From contig JAMLGP010000001.1 of assembly GCA_023957835.1 (NCBI GenBank), positions 613,575 through 677,574 on the forward strand: a stretch of DNA of 64,000 nt, given 5' to 3'. The notes below the pieces were generated by a model. It did not search any database and was not told the origin of the DNA. It worked only from the letters and a program-made list of their open reading frames with translations. The position numbers and the translations under genes were made by a program. The stretch is from Homoserinimonas sp. (GTDB taxonomy: Bacteria; Actinomycetota; Actinomycetes; Actinomycetales; Microbacteriaceae). Position 1 is the stretch's first letter, and each line of letters begins with the position of its first letter. Below are positions 9,101 to 17,707 of this stretch, one piece after another.

Positions 9101-9606
9101 AGGAACTGCTTTCGGATGCCAATGCTTTCCGTGGCAACAAGATGAACCAGCTCAAGGTAGCGGCCGACGCTTTGAGGAGCCAGATTGACGACGTCGTGGC
9201 CGAAAAACGTGCGGCCGTCATTGCAGCGATCGAAGGGCGTAAGACCGAAATCCTTGGCAGCACGTACTTCGCCAACGCCCCGACAGCGGCACAGGAGAGC
9301 GTGATCGGACGAATCGACGCCATCCTCGCGCGACTCAGCAATGAAACGCAGGTCGCGATCATCCTCCAGGCTGGCGCGACCTTTGAGCAGGACGAATACC
9401 CGGCATTGCTGAGTCAACTCGTTGAGTCACAGCAAGGCAAGGACGGCGACGCTCCGCAGCCGAAGCCGATGGTTTCGGTGAAGACGATAAGCGCCCCCGG
9501 TGTTACCGGTGTCCTCGAATCTGAATCGGATGTCGATAACTACCTGGCCGCTTTGCGGACCGCGCTGGTTGCGACCCTCAATGACGGAAAGCGAATCACG
9601 CTCTGA
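6124..9606 (+). CDS. brxC: BREX P-loop ATPase BrxC
   Basis: At 1,160 aa this has the expected size for BrxC (DUF6079-type large ATPase). The Walker A motif GFFGSGKSHLL lies near residues 63-73, and FFVDEVGQFI near residue 255 fits Walker B. A long helical C-terminal half follows. I took ATG 6124 (MKLNEIFLKDV, a typical BrxC N-terminus) rather than an in-frame upstream start lying inside brxB. BrxC is required for both self-DNA methylation and phage restriction. The stop overlaps the pglX start as ATGA. Confidence 0.92.
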   Translation: MKLNEIFLKDVTRSIEGVVKADDADHLGIEVEEYVFTNDAAKGVAPLLEEYTNYTNANGVWISGFFGSGKSHLLKMLAHLLGDVEGQAFARDKVAESFLAKTDDAMLIASLKKAASIPAKSLLFNIDQKATLIAKDQTDALLKVFVKVFDESRGYFGNDGAVARFEEDLDKRGQYDAFKAAFARTAGIDWSQGREQTALEGHNIDKAFAEVNGEANPGIIAQYQKSYAVSIEDFATSVKAWIDTQEPGFRLNFFVDEVGQFIADDVKLMLNLQTIAESLNTKCKGRSWVFVTSQEDMDKVIGDRTRQQGNDFSKIQARFSTKVKLTSQDVEEVISKRLLEKNDAGTTALQAIHSTQAANFPTIFNFVDGAKTYRNYVDETRFINTYPFVTYQIPMFQAAIEGLSDHNMFEGKNSSVGERSMLGVVQEVAKRIGNEQVGYLATFDQMFAGISAALKSAAQSAILQAEKHLPDPSSEVTILANRLLKALFLVKYVDTFKATPRNLTVLVYDRFGLDLTGLGKQVQEALNLLEAQSYVQRNGNIYEYLTNEEQEIEKEIKAVDVDSSEVSSKLFRYLSSDILKSNKLKYAKNGQDFSFGYKLDDIPQGNQRELTIHFITPETSYSDSEIAAQSMGRDELRVFLGRDKRLLADLRLLLKTEKYTKQRTNSGATPSMQAILQSKQILNTDREKELIERLRQAVGRAQLITNAAEVTSSSHDALTRVTDGFQELVSRTYTSLGLLGGKVFPEQQVASAVQNDGGLFDAATLSALNSPGTELESWIITQTGLGEQVTIKKIVDRFETKPYGWDLGSIEVVLGWLVGNGRVALSVDSNPVVRTEAASLIRNTGKHQHVVVAPQKAYDQAKVAAFKKFCTDFFDEAAVPSDATELARFGKDKLAARRDELAALVGGSRYPFTSQLSNVVALLDDVVGKQVDWYLNDFDRADELLEAKEDLIDPIKSFLNGQQAKIFDEAQTLLNTNSGNLGSLPAGSAERVKELLSDANAFRGNKMNQLKVAADALRSQIDDVVAEKRAAVIAAIEGRKTEILGSTYFANAPTAAQESVIGRIDAILARLSNETQVAIILQAGATFEQDEYPALLSQLVESQQGKDGDAPQPKPMVSVKTISAPGVTGVLESESDVDNYLAALRTALVATLNDGKRITL

Positions 9607-12600
9607 TGGATACCACCCTTCTTAAGTCCTTTGCTACCTCAGCGCGTACAGAACTTATCCGCGAAGTGGGCGCGCGCATCACAGCGGTTCTCGCTCCGGG
9701 TTCTCCCGAGCGCGTCGAGCAACCGCGAGCCGTGTCGGCACTGGAACGTGCTATTTCTGTGGGAGGAGGTGACGACAAGGGCAAAGAGCACGTAGCCGAC
9801 AAGGTCGCCTACACCTGGTTCAACCGCATCATCGCCCTTCGATTCATGGATGCGAATGGATACACCGGGATCGGTGTCGTTTCACCCGCGGCAGACCAGG
9901 TCGGCCAGCCCGAGATTCTCGCTGCCGCTAAGCGCGGCCAGATCGACGATGAGGTGGTCAAGGGTCCAAACGCGGCCACCGTTACGGGACTCCTCAACGG
10001 TACCCGCCAGCCCCGACCCGGTGTCGATGCTCAAGCCGAGGCCTATTCAGTGCTACTCGCAGACTACTGCCGCTACTGGAACCGGGCGATGCCGTTCATG
10101 TTCGAGCGCGAAGGGGACTTCACCGAACTGCTGATTCCCGCGAACGTTCTTGCCGAGGACTCTGTCCTGAGTCGTTCCGCGAGTGTGTTGACTGAGGAGG
10201 TTTGCCAAGACGTCGAAGTCATCGGCTGGCTCTACCAGTTTTATATCTCCGAACGTAAGGATGAGGTCTTCGCCGGGTTCAAGAAGAACAAGAAGGCTGG
10301 CGCTGACGAGATCCCTGCCGCGACTCAGCTCTTCACCCCGCACTGGATCGTCCGGTACCTCGTCGAGAACTCCGTCGGTCGCCTATGGATGCTCAACCAC
10401 CCTGAGTCACGCCTTGTTGACCAGATGGATTACTACATCGCTCCAGTCGACGAGGAAACTGACTTCCTCAAGATCACCAAGCCCGAAGAACTCACGGTGA
10501 TCGACCCCGCATGCGGGTCAGGGCACATGCTCACCTACGCGTTTGATCTTCTCTACGCGATCTACGAGGAGGAGGGTTACACTCCGTCGCAGATTCCGGG
10601 ACTGATCCTCGCGAACAACCTCTACGGCACCGAAATTGACCCGCGCGCCGGTGCGTTGGCGGCGTTCGCCCTGACGATGAAGGCCGCAGCTAAGCGCAAG
10701 CTCTTCCTGAAGAACCCTGACGAGCCGAACATTTGCGTGCTCGACCCGATCTCCTTCAGCGCCGACGAACTGAGCTACCTCGTGACCACGGATGGCGACC
10801 GTCACGCGGAAGAGGCATTCTGGAACCAGTTCGCGGACGCCGACACCTTCGGCTCCCTCATCCAACCCGACCCAGACCTGACCGTCCGGCTCGCCGAGCA
10901 TCGCGCATCTCTCGAGGGTGGCGGCGATCTTTTCCACGAAGATGCACTCCAAAGAGCCCAGCACGTTGTGAGGCAGGCGAGCTACCTCGTGCCGCGTTAC
11001 ACGGTAGCGGTGGCTAACCCTCCGTATATGGGCAGCAAGAACATGGCACCGTCGCTGGCAGAGCGCCTGGCATCGCGGTTCCCCGACGCCAAATCGGATC
11101 TCTACGCAGCCTTTATTGAGCGCTGCCACGCTCTCGTGGCGCGCGGTTTCGTCGCCATGATCACGATGCAGTCCTGGACCTTTCAGACGACGTTCCGAAA
11201 ATTCAGGGAGTCGCTCCTCGCTGGAAACCCCCTGGTCGGGATGATCGGGCTCGGTGTTGGGGCGTTCGACTCGTTCAGTGGCGAGGTCGTAAACACGTGC
11301 GCGTTCGTCACGTCGCGCAGTGGGTCGCACTCCACGATCGGCGCGTTCTACCGCATGAACGGGCGCGGCGAATCCGTGATGGCGGCCGAGTTCCGATCTG
11401 CTCTCGAGCGGGGGGCGCTGTCTAAGATTGCCTCGTCCGAGTTCGAGGCCTTCCCCAACTCGGTCATCGCATACTGGCTGACTCCCAATCAAGCTAACCG
11501 ATTGAGCCACGACGCCCCGTTGTCTTCCGTTGCCGACGCGCGGGTGGGCCTGCAGACCGGCGACAATGACCGGTTCCTGCGCGCGTGGTGGGAGATCTCC
11601 TTTTCCGCTACCCAAATGGGTCTGCCGGACGCGGCACGTCCCCGCTGGCTGCCCTACAGCAAGGGTGGGCCCTTCAGGAAGTGGTTTGGAAACCTGGAAT
11701 TGGTTGTCGACTGGACGCAGGATGGCTCCGTCATCAAGAACAACCGAGATGAAGCAGGGAAGCTGCGTGCGCGACCTCAGAATCAGGGATACTACGGTCG
11801 GCCCGCGGTTGAATGGTCCGACATCGGGCAGCCAATCCTGGGCGCGCGCCTTCGCGACTCCGGGACCATGTTCGATGTCGTTTCGATGAGTCTGTTCAGC
11901 CGCGCAGACGACTCTGAGGAACTGCTCACGTTCCTCGCGTACCTCAACTCATCGGTCGCCGATCTATTCATCAAGGCCGTGGCGCCCGGCATGCATGCGA
12001 ACACCGGATACGTCTCAGTACTTCCTTGGCGTCATCCGTCCAAACTCTCGGGCGTGGTCGAACGAGCAAAGACATGTGTTGAGATAGCCAAGAGGAACTG
12101 GAGTCGGCGCGAGACCGCGGCCGAGTTCCGCCAACTCGACCTGATTGCGCGAAGCGGGGCGGCGTCTGTCGCAGAGGTGGCGAAGCTCATCATGGACGAG
12201 GTCGCACAAGACGTCGACGTGATGACGGAGGCGGAAACGTCGAACAACCTCGTCTTCAGTTCACTCTTCGGACTTGACGGCGAAGTGAACACTGAGGTTG
12301 ACGCCGCGAACGCTACGCTCGACCGCCCGTCCGGGGCGTCATTGGCTGCTGATCTCGTGTCGTACGCCGTCGGTTGCATGTTCGGGCGCTACAGCCTCGA
12401 CCAGCCCGGCCTGATCCTCGCTGACCAGGGCGCGACTCTGCAGGACTACCTCGCGAAGGTTCCGAACCCGACGTTTGCGCCCGATGCCGACAATGTCATC
12501 CCGGTGGTGGATGGAGATTGGTTCGAGGATGACATCGTTGAGCGGTTCCGTCAGTTCCTTCGGGTCGCGTTCGGCGAGCAGCACTTCGAGGAGAACCTTC

Positions 12601-13034
12601 AGTTCGTCACCGAGTCACTCGGTGTGAAGAGCCTGCGCGACTACTTCGTGAAGTCGTTCTACAAGGACCATGTCCAGAGGTATAAGAAGCGCCCGATCTA
12701 CTGGCTGTTCTCCAGCCCCAAGGGTTCGTTCAATGCGCTGATTTACATGCACCGGTACACGCCGTCGACGGTCTCGACGGTGCTGACCTACCTGCGTGAG
12801 TACGTGACCAAGCTCGAGTCCGCGCTCCAGCAGGCCGAGCGTGTGGGGAACGCGAAGGAAGCGGACCGGCTCCGAAAGATCCTTGTCGAGTTGAATGAGT
12901 ATGAGCACGACACGCTCTTCCCGAAAGCGTCTGAGAACGTCGTGATCGACCTCGACGATGGTGTGAAGGTGAACTACCCGAAGTTCGGTGCCGCGCTTAA
13001 GAAGATTCCGGGACTGGAGGCAGCGAGTGACTGA
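9606..13034 (+). CDS. pglX: BREX adenine-specific DNA methyltransferase PglX
   Basis: The 1,142-aa protein carries the gamma-type N6-adenine methyltransferase motifs: DPACGSGHML at residues 300-309 (SAM-binding motif I) and NPPY at 471-474 (catalytic motif IV). Target recognition would lie in the region after about residue 560. PglX methylates the host's non-palindromic BREX motif to mark self DNA, and with the other subunits blocks unmodified phage DNA. The frame is intact, with no homopolymer or repeat tract that would suggest phase variation. The end overlaps pglZ by 8 nt. The recognition sequence cannot be read from the protein by eye. Confidence 0.95.
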   Translation: MDTTLLKSFATSARTELIREVGARITAVLAPGSPERVEQPRAVSALERAISVGGGDDKGKEHVADKVAYTWFNRIIALRFMDANGYTGIGVVSPAADQVGQPEILAAAKRGQIDDEVVKGPNAATVTGLLNGTRQPRPGVDAQAEAYSVLLADYCRYWNRAMPFMFEREGDFTELLIPANVLAEDSVLSRSASVLTEEVCQDVEVIGWLYQFYISERKDEVFAGFKKNKKAGADEIPAATQLFTPHWIVRYLVENSVGRLWMLNHPESRLVDQMDYYIAPVDEETDFLKITKPEELTVIDPACGSGHMLTYAFDLLYAIYEEEGYTPSQIPGLILANNLYGTEIDPRAGALAAFALTMKAAAKRKLFLKNPDEPNICVLDPISFSADELSYLVTTDGDRHAEEAFWNQFADADTFGSLIQPDPDLTVRLAEHRASLEGGGDLFHEDALQRAQHVVRQASYLVPRYTVAVANPPYMGSKNMAPSLAERLASRFPDAKSDLYAAFIERCHALVARGFVAMITMQSWTFQTTFRKFRESLLAGNPLVGMIGLGVGAFDSFSGEVVNTCAFVTSRSGSHSTIGAFYRMNGRGESVMAAEFRSALERGALSKIASSEFEAFPNSVIAYWLTPNQANRLSHDAPLSSVADARVGLQTGDNDRFLRAWWEISFSATQMGLPDAARPRWLPYSKGGPFRKWFGNLELVVDWTQDGSVIKNNRDEAGKLRARPQNQGYYGRPAVEWSDIGQPILGARLRDSGTMFDVVSMSLFSRADDSEELLTFLAYLNSSVADLFIKAVAPGMHANTGYVSVLPWRHPSKLSGVVERAKTCVEIAKRNWSRRETAAEFRQLDLIARSGAASVAEVAKLIMDEVAQDVDVMTEAETSNNLVFSSLFGLDGEVNTEVDAANATLDRPSGASLAADLVSYAVGCMFGRYSLDQPGLILADQGATLQDYLAKVPNPTFAPDADNVIPVVDGDWFEDDIVERFRQFLRVAFGEQHFEENLQFVTESLGVKSLRDYFVKSFYKDHVQRYKKRPIYWLFSSPKGSFNALIYMHRYTPSTVSTVLTYLREYVTKLESALQQAERVGNAKEADRLRKILVELNEYEHDTLFPKASENVVIDLDDGVKVNYPKFGAALKKIPGLEAASD

Positions 13035-15519
13035 TCTGACCTCCGTCCAGGATGCACTTCAAAGCCGACTCGCCGCCCAACGGGTGGTGTTTTGGCACGA
13101 TCCCACTGAGGAGTACACCGCCGACCTTGATGCGCTCGATCTTGGCGGGGTCGACGTCATCCGCGTTCAGGACGACGAGTTTGGGGTGAAGAGCACGATC
13201 CTCGCTGATCACACCAGCAAGTACCTCGTCTACCGCTCGGGCGCCATCCCGCACGGAACGGCGAATTGGTTGCTTGACCTTGAGCTGGCGTACGGGGTAT
13301 TCACCGCGGACAGGACCTCCATGCTCCAGCAGGAGCTAGGCCTCAATGACCCTGCTTTGCTACCGGTAATCGAAGAGCACCAGAAGTTCTTCGCAGCAAA
13401 CAGCCGCAAACTGGCGTTGGTGAAGCTGTTGAATGACGGCGACGACGCGTCGCTCCTTCGCGCCAAAATGTGCCAGGTTCTTGTCAAAGCATCCGGCAAC
13501 AAACTAACCGACATCGTGCGCGAACTCCTGGTTGAGAACGCGGCGGGAAAGCACGCCAAGTTCGATGACCTTGTGGCCTTTGGCCTCAGCCAGTTCTTCT
13601 GGGACGGGCTCGCGAGCATCTACAAGTACGCGAGCACGACACCGACAATTGACGACTTCGTTCTGTGGATGTTCAGCCGTGCTATCGAGGACTTCTCGTC
13701 AACCACGCCTGACGAGTTCCGCAACATCCGCAGCGACTTCAATGCCCTGCGCTACGACGTTCGCACGCAGGGCGTGATGACAACACTCGCGTCACGCGCT
13801 TCCGACGCGCTCGACGTCAAGACGAGGATTGAGCATCGCGACTACCGTGAGTTAGCCAACCTCACAATCTTCGAAGAGATCGACCGCAAGGTGATTGTGG
13901 ATCTCGCTGCCGCTGTTGCTACCCAGTCGGTGACGCCTCGCGAGGTTGCTGAGATTGTTCGACAACGGCAGCACAGCCTGTGGAGTGCAAAGTACACGAA
14001 GCTTTACAAGGCCATTCAAAGTGCATCCGAGCTACTTACAGAGATCGCCGGATTGCCGCACGCAATCGCTACGGCCACCGTCGGGCTGGAGAAGTATCAG
14101 TCTGACTGGTTTCGCATCGACCAGCACTACCGGTGGTTCACCTACGCGCATCAGACCGCGGACTTCCAAAAGCCACTTGAAGCGCTCAAAGCCGAGGTCG
14201 ATAAGCAGTATGCCAACAAGTACCTCTACGACTTCGGGGGGCGCTGGCAGCAGGCACTTGAGCCTTTGAGCGAGTGGAAGTCTCCTGCTCTCGCACCGCA
14301 GGCCAAGTTCTATGACCGCCACGTCGCTCCCGTCGTTAAGGACGGGCGCACGAAGGTGGTCGTCATCATCTCTGATGGCATGCGTTACGAAGTCGCTGAG
14401 GAACTCGCATCGACGATCCGTAGCGAGAACCGATTCGATGCCTCCCTATCGGCCGTGCTCGGCTCGTTACCGAGTTATACCCAGCTCGGTATGGCGTCAC
14501 TACTACCGCATTCGAGCCTAGAACTCGACCCCGTAGGCCTGCCGGTGCTGGCGGACGGGAAGCCGACGAACGGAACCGCGAACCGCGACAAGATTCTGCA
14601 ATCAGTCAAAGGGCATGCCATCACGGCCGCTCAAGTTCTGGCGATGCCGGGAAGTGAACTTCGCGAGCTTTACACGAAGCACCAGATCTTCTACGTCTAC
14701 CACGACCGCATTGATGCAGCGGGAGATTCGGCCTCAACCGAGCGAACTGTCTTTGAGGCCGCTGAAGAGACATTGCGCGAGCTGCTCCAACTCGTGAAGA
14801 AGTGGACTAACGCGAACGCCACGAACATCCTGATCACCGCCGATCATGGGTTCCTATACCAAGACATCCCGCTGGAGCAGGCCTACTACCTCTCAGAGAG
14901 TCCGCAGGGGGACGCGGTCACCAAGACCAACCGACGCTACGTACTGGGGAGGTCGCTGAAACCCTCCCCGTCTTTCATGACGTTCACCTCGGCACAAGTG
15001 GGGCTCGTGGGGGACATCGACATTCAGATTCCGAAGTCGATCCACCGCATTCCGCAACCCGGTGCTGGTACCCGATATGTTCACGGCGGTGCATCGCTCC
15101 AGGAGATCGTGGTCCCAGTGATCACGGTCAATAAGAAGCGTAAGAGCGACGTCCGGCACGTCAATGTCGACCTCATGCCCGAGACTGACAAGATCACCAC
15201 CGGTCAGCTCGCAGTCAAATTGCTTCAGCGTGAAGCGGTAACTGACAAGATCCGACCTCGCCAAGTGCGCCTCGGCCTTTACGTTGACGACACGCTGATT
15301 TCTGACCAGCCCATCCTCACGTTTGACAGTGCATCTGACGACCAGCGCGACCGGTACCAGAAGTCTGTGTTGTATCTGACCCAGGACGCTGACCAGTACA
15401 ACAACCGACCCGTCGAGCTGCGCCTCGAAGAGCCCATCCCGAACACGACTCAATGGAAGTTGCTCTCGAAGGGGAACTACACCATCAAGCGATCGTTCAC
15501 GACAGATTTCGACTTCTAG
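13027..15519 (+). CDS. pglZ: BREX alkaline-phosphatase-fold protein PglZ
   Basis: The 830-aa protein begins at GTG 13027 (MTDLTSVQDALQ), inside the end of pglX; an earlier in-frame start would lie deeper in pglX. The PglZ domain occupies the middle-to-C-terminal part, with metal-binding residues recognisable in VVIISDGMRYE (Asp450) and TADHGFLY (Asp606-His607). The length fits BREX-1 PglZ. The biochemical role is unsettled; metal-dependent nuclease or phosphatase activity has been proposed. It is part of the tightly overlapped pglX-pglZ pair. Confidence 0.93.
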   Translation: MTDLTSVQDALQSRLAAQRVVFWHDPTEEYTADLDALDLGGVDVIRVQDDEFGVKSTILADHTSKYLVYRSGAIPHGTANWLLDLELAYGVFTADRTSMLQQELGLNDPALLPVIEEHQKFFAANSRKLALVKLLNDGDDASLLRAKMCQVLVKASGNKLTDIVRELLVENAAGKHAKFDDLVAFGLSQFFWDGLASIYKYASTTPTIDDFVLWMFSRAIEDFSSTTPDEFRNIRSDFNALRYDVRTQGVMTTLASRASDALDVKTRIEHRDYRELANLTIFEEIDRKVIVDLAAAVATQSVTPREVAEIVRQRQHSLWSAKYTKLYKAIQSASELLTEIAGLPHAIATATVGLEKYQSDWFRIDQHYRWFTYAHQTADFQKPLEALKAEVDKQYANKYLYDFGGRWQQALEPLSEWKSPALAPQAKFYDRHVAPVVKDGRTKVVVIISDGMRYEVAEELASTIRSENRFDASLSAVLGSLPSYTQLGMASLLPHSSLELDPVGLPVLADGKPTNGTANRDKILQSVKGHAITAAQVLAMPGSELRELYTKHQIFYVYHDRIDAAGDSASTERTVFEAAEETLRELLQLVKKWTNANATNILITADHGFLYQDIPLEQAYYLSESPQGDAVTKTNRRYVLGRSLKPSPSFMTFTSAQVGLVGDIDIQIPKSIHRIPQPGAGTRYVHGGASLQEIVVPVITVNKKRKSDVRHVNVDLMPETDKITTGQLAVKLLQREAVTDKIRPRQVRLGLYVDDTLISDQPILTFDSASDDQRDRYQKSVLYLTQDADQYNNRPVELRLEEPIPNTTQWKLLSKGNYTIKRSFTTDFDF

Positions 15520-15526
15520 GAGAGCC

Positions 15527-17704
15527 ATGACGAACCTTGAAGATGCGTTCGGCGGGATCGACCTCCTTTCCGACGCTGAAGCGACCGATACCGCTCCAAC
15601 CAAGTCAGCTCTCGACGACAAGATCAACGAGCACTTCGCCGGTGCAGTCGTCCGTAAGGACCTCGTCAAGGCGGTCAAGGGCAACGCGATCGTGCCCTCC
15701 TACGTGCTTGAGTACCTGCTCGGCCAGTACGCGGCATCCGATGACGAAGCGACGATCCAAGCAGGCATCGAGACAGTCAGGAAGATCCTTGCCGAACACT
15801 ACGTGCACCGTAATGAGTCGGAGCTGGTGAAGTCCAAGATCAAGGAGCGAGGCCGCTACAGGATCATTGACAAAGTCAGTGTCGCCCTCAATGAGAAGGA
15901 CGATGTCTATCAGGCCACATTCGCCAATCTCGGGATCAGTGGCGTCATTGTCGACTCGGCGACCGTGGGCGCTCACCCCAAGTTGCTCGTCGGTGGAGTC
16001 TGGTGCCTGTGCGATGTCGAGTACTTCCATACTGAAGATGCGCGCGTTTCGCCGTGGATCTTGGGCTCGCTCAAGCCGATCCAGATGTCGAACTTCGATT
16101 ACGACGGTTACCTCGATGCGCGCGCGAAGTTCACGACGGACGAGTGGATCGATCTACTCCTCCAGTCAATCGGGTTCGACCCCGAGATGTTTGGGCGCCG
16201 GGGGAAGCTCTTGCAACTAGTGCGTCTGATCCCATTTGTCGAGCGCAACTACAACCTCGTCGAGCTGGGGCCCAAGGGCACGGGCAAGTCGCACATCTAC
16301 TCCGAGTTCTCTCCACACGGCATGCTCATCTCGGGTGGAGAAGTGACAGTACCGAAGTTGTTCGTGAACAACTCCAATGGCCGACTTGGCCTCGTTGGAT
16401 ACTGGGATGTCGTCGCATTCGACGAGTTCGCGGGCAAGAAGAAGCGCACAGATAAAGCGCTTGTGGACATTATGAAGAACTACATGGCGAACAAGTCGTT
16501 CTCCCGTGGTGTGGAGACACTCGGCGCCGAGGCATCCATGGTGTTCGTCGGCAATACGTCGCACACAGTGCCGTACATGCTCAAGCACTCAGACCTGTTT
16601 GACGAGCTGCCTGAGAGTTACCATGACCCGGCGTTCCTTGACCGGTTGCACTTCTACATCCCCGGGTGGGAGGTTGACACCATCCGCAGCGAGATGTTCT
16701 CCAGTGGCTACGGATTCGTCGTCGACTATATCGCCGAAGTTCTCAAGTCGATGCGGAACCTCGACTACTCCGACCGCTACCAGCAGTACTTCACTCTCGG
16801 CTCGGACATCTCGACCCGCGACCGAGACGGCATCCACAAGACATTCTCGGGACTGATGAAGCTGCTCTACCCGCACGAGCAGGCAACCGCCGAGGAAGTC
16901 GAGGAGATCCTGCGCTTCGCGGTCGAGGGGCGTAAGCGCGTGAAGGACCAGATTTTGCGCATCGATGCGACGATGGCGGACGTACGGTTCGGGTACGAGC
17001 CGATCGGCGGCGGCTGGAAACCTGTGACGACGCTAGAGGAGGACGAGTTTCCGACGTACTACCGTTCACGCCGAGCCGCTTCCAGCGGCGACGGGGCTGA
17101 TGCGGTTACGGATGTCGAGGCCGCAGGCGCTGACAGGGGCGATGAAAGCTCGTTGTCTCGCGTGGATCTTGCTACTGGTAATGATGTTCAGATTGAAATC
17201 GCAGTGCCCGAGCCGAAGCTCTTCGAAGGGCACCGTGACTTTGCTGAGAATCAGCGAGGTCTCTCGTATGAGACGCTGCTCATGCCGTACTTGGAGGGCG
17301 CGTCTGAAATTGAACTGCATGACCCGTACGTCCGCATGAGCCATCAGGGACGCAATCTCGTGGAGCTGCTTGCCATGATTGCGGCGGCAAAGGACCCAGC
17401 CGACGAGGTCAACTTCAAGCTGTTCACCTTGTTGGAGGAGGAGCCGGAGTACCAGAAGAAGCAGCTGCAGATGCTAAATGAGATCGTGCAGGGTGCTGCG
17501 CAGCAAGGCATCAAGGTTGACGTCGCGAAGGACCCCGGCGGTCATGATCGCTGGATCCGTACCGACACAGGTTGGCGCATCAACCTTGGTCGAGGTCTCG
17601 ACATCTTTCAGAAGTCCGACGGCGGATGGTTCGACTTCGGCAGCAGTCGCCAGGAGTTCCGTCAGGTTCGTGCGTTTGGAATTACCTACATCAGGGAGGC
17701 GTAG
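15527..17704 (+). CDS. brxL: BREX AAA+ protein BrxL with MIT_C-like C-terminus
   Basis: The 725-aa product starts at ATG 15527 after AGGAG. Residues 1-220 form the BrxL N-terminal region. Walker A is GPKGTGKS at 248-255 and Walker B VVAFDEF at about 295-301, with a sensor-like VFVGNTSH near 340. Instead of an obvious Lon-type Ser/Lys protease end, the last 145 residues or so (from SYETLLMPYL near 581) read ELHDPYVRMSHQGRNLVELL ... GGHDRWIRTDTGW ... LGRGLDIFQ. This resembles the MIT C-terminal (MITD1_C, phospholipase-D-like fold) domain. BrxL is a DNA-binding AAA+ ring that restricts phage. The family call is firm; the C-terminal domain call is by pattern only. Confidence 0.88.
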   Translation: MTNLEDAFGGIDLLSDAEATDTAPTKSALDDKINEHFAGAVVRKDLVKAVKGNAIVPSYVLEYLLGQYAASDDEATIQAGIETVRKILAEHYVHRNESELVKSKIKERGRYRIIDKVSVALNEKDDVYQATFANLGISGVIVDSATVGAHPKLLVGGVWCLCDVEYFHTEDARVSPWILGSLKPIQMSNFDYDGYLDARAKFTTDEWIDLLLQSIGFDPEMFGRRGKLLQLVRLIPFVERNYNLVELGPKGTGKSHIYSEFSPHGMLISGGEVTVPKLFVNNSNGRLGLVGYWDVVAFDEFAGKKKRTDKALVDIMKNYMANKSFSRGVETLGAEASMVFVGNTSHTVPYMLKHSDLFDELPESYHDPAFLDRLHFYIPGWEVDTIRSEMFSSGYGFVVDYIAEVLKSMRNLDYSDRYQQYFTLGSDISTRDRDGIHKTFSGLMKLLYPHEQATAEEVEEILRFAVEGRKRVKDQILRIDATMADVRFGYEPIGGGWKPVTTLEEDEFPTYYRSRRAASSGDGADAVTDVEAAGADRGDESSLSRVDLATGNDVQIEIAVPEPKLFEGHRDFAENQRGLSYETLLMPYLEGASEIELHDPYVRMSHQGRNLVELLAMIAAAKDPADEVNFKLFTLLEEEPEYQKKQLQMLNEIVQGAAQQGIKVDVAKDPGGHDRWIRTDTGWRINLGRGLDIFQKSDGGWFDFGSSRQEFRQVRAFGITYIREA

Positions 17705-17707
17705 CCC

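Noticed and set aside
9606..13034. pglX as a stand-alone type IIG restriction-modification enzyme
   Set aside because: It is translationally coupled to brxC and pglZ within a complete BREX-1 gene order.
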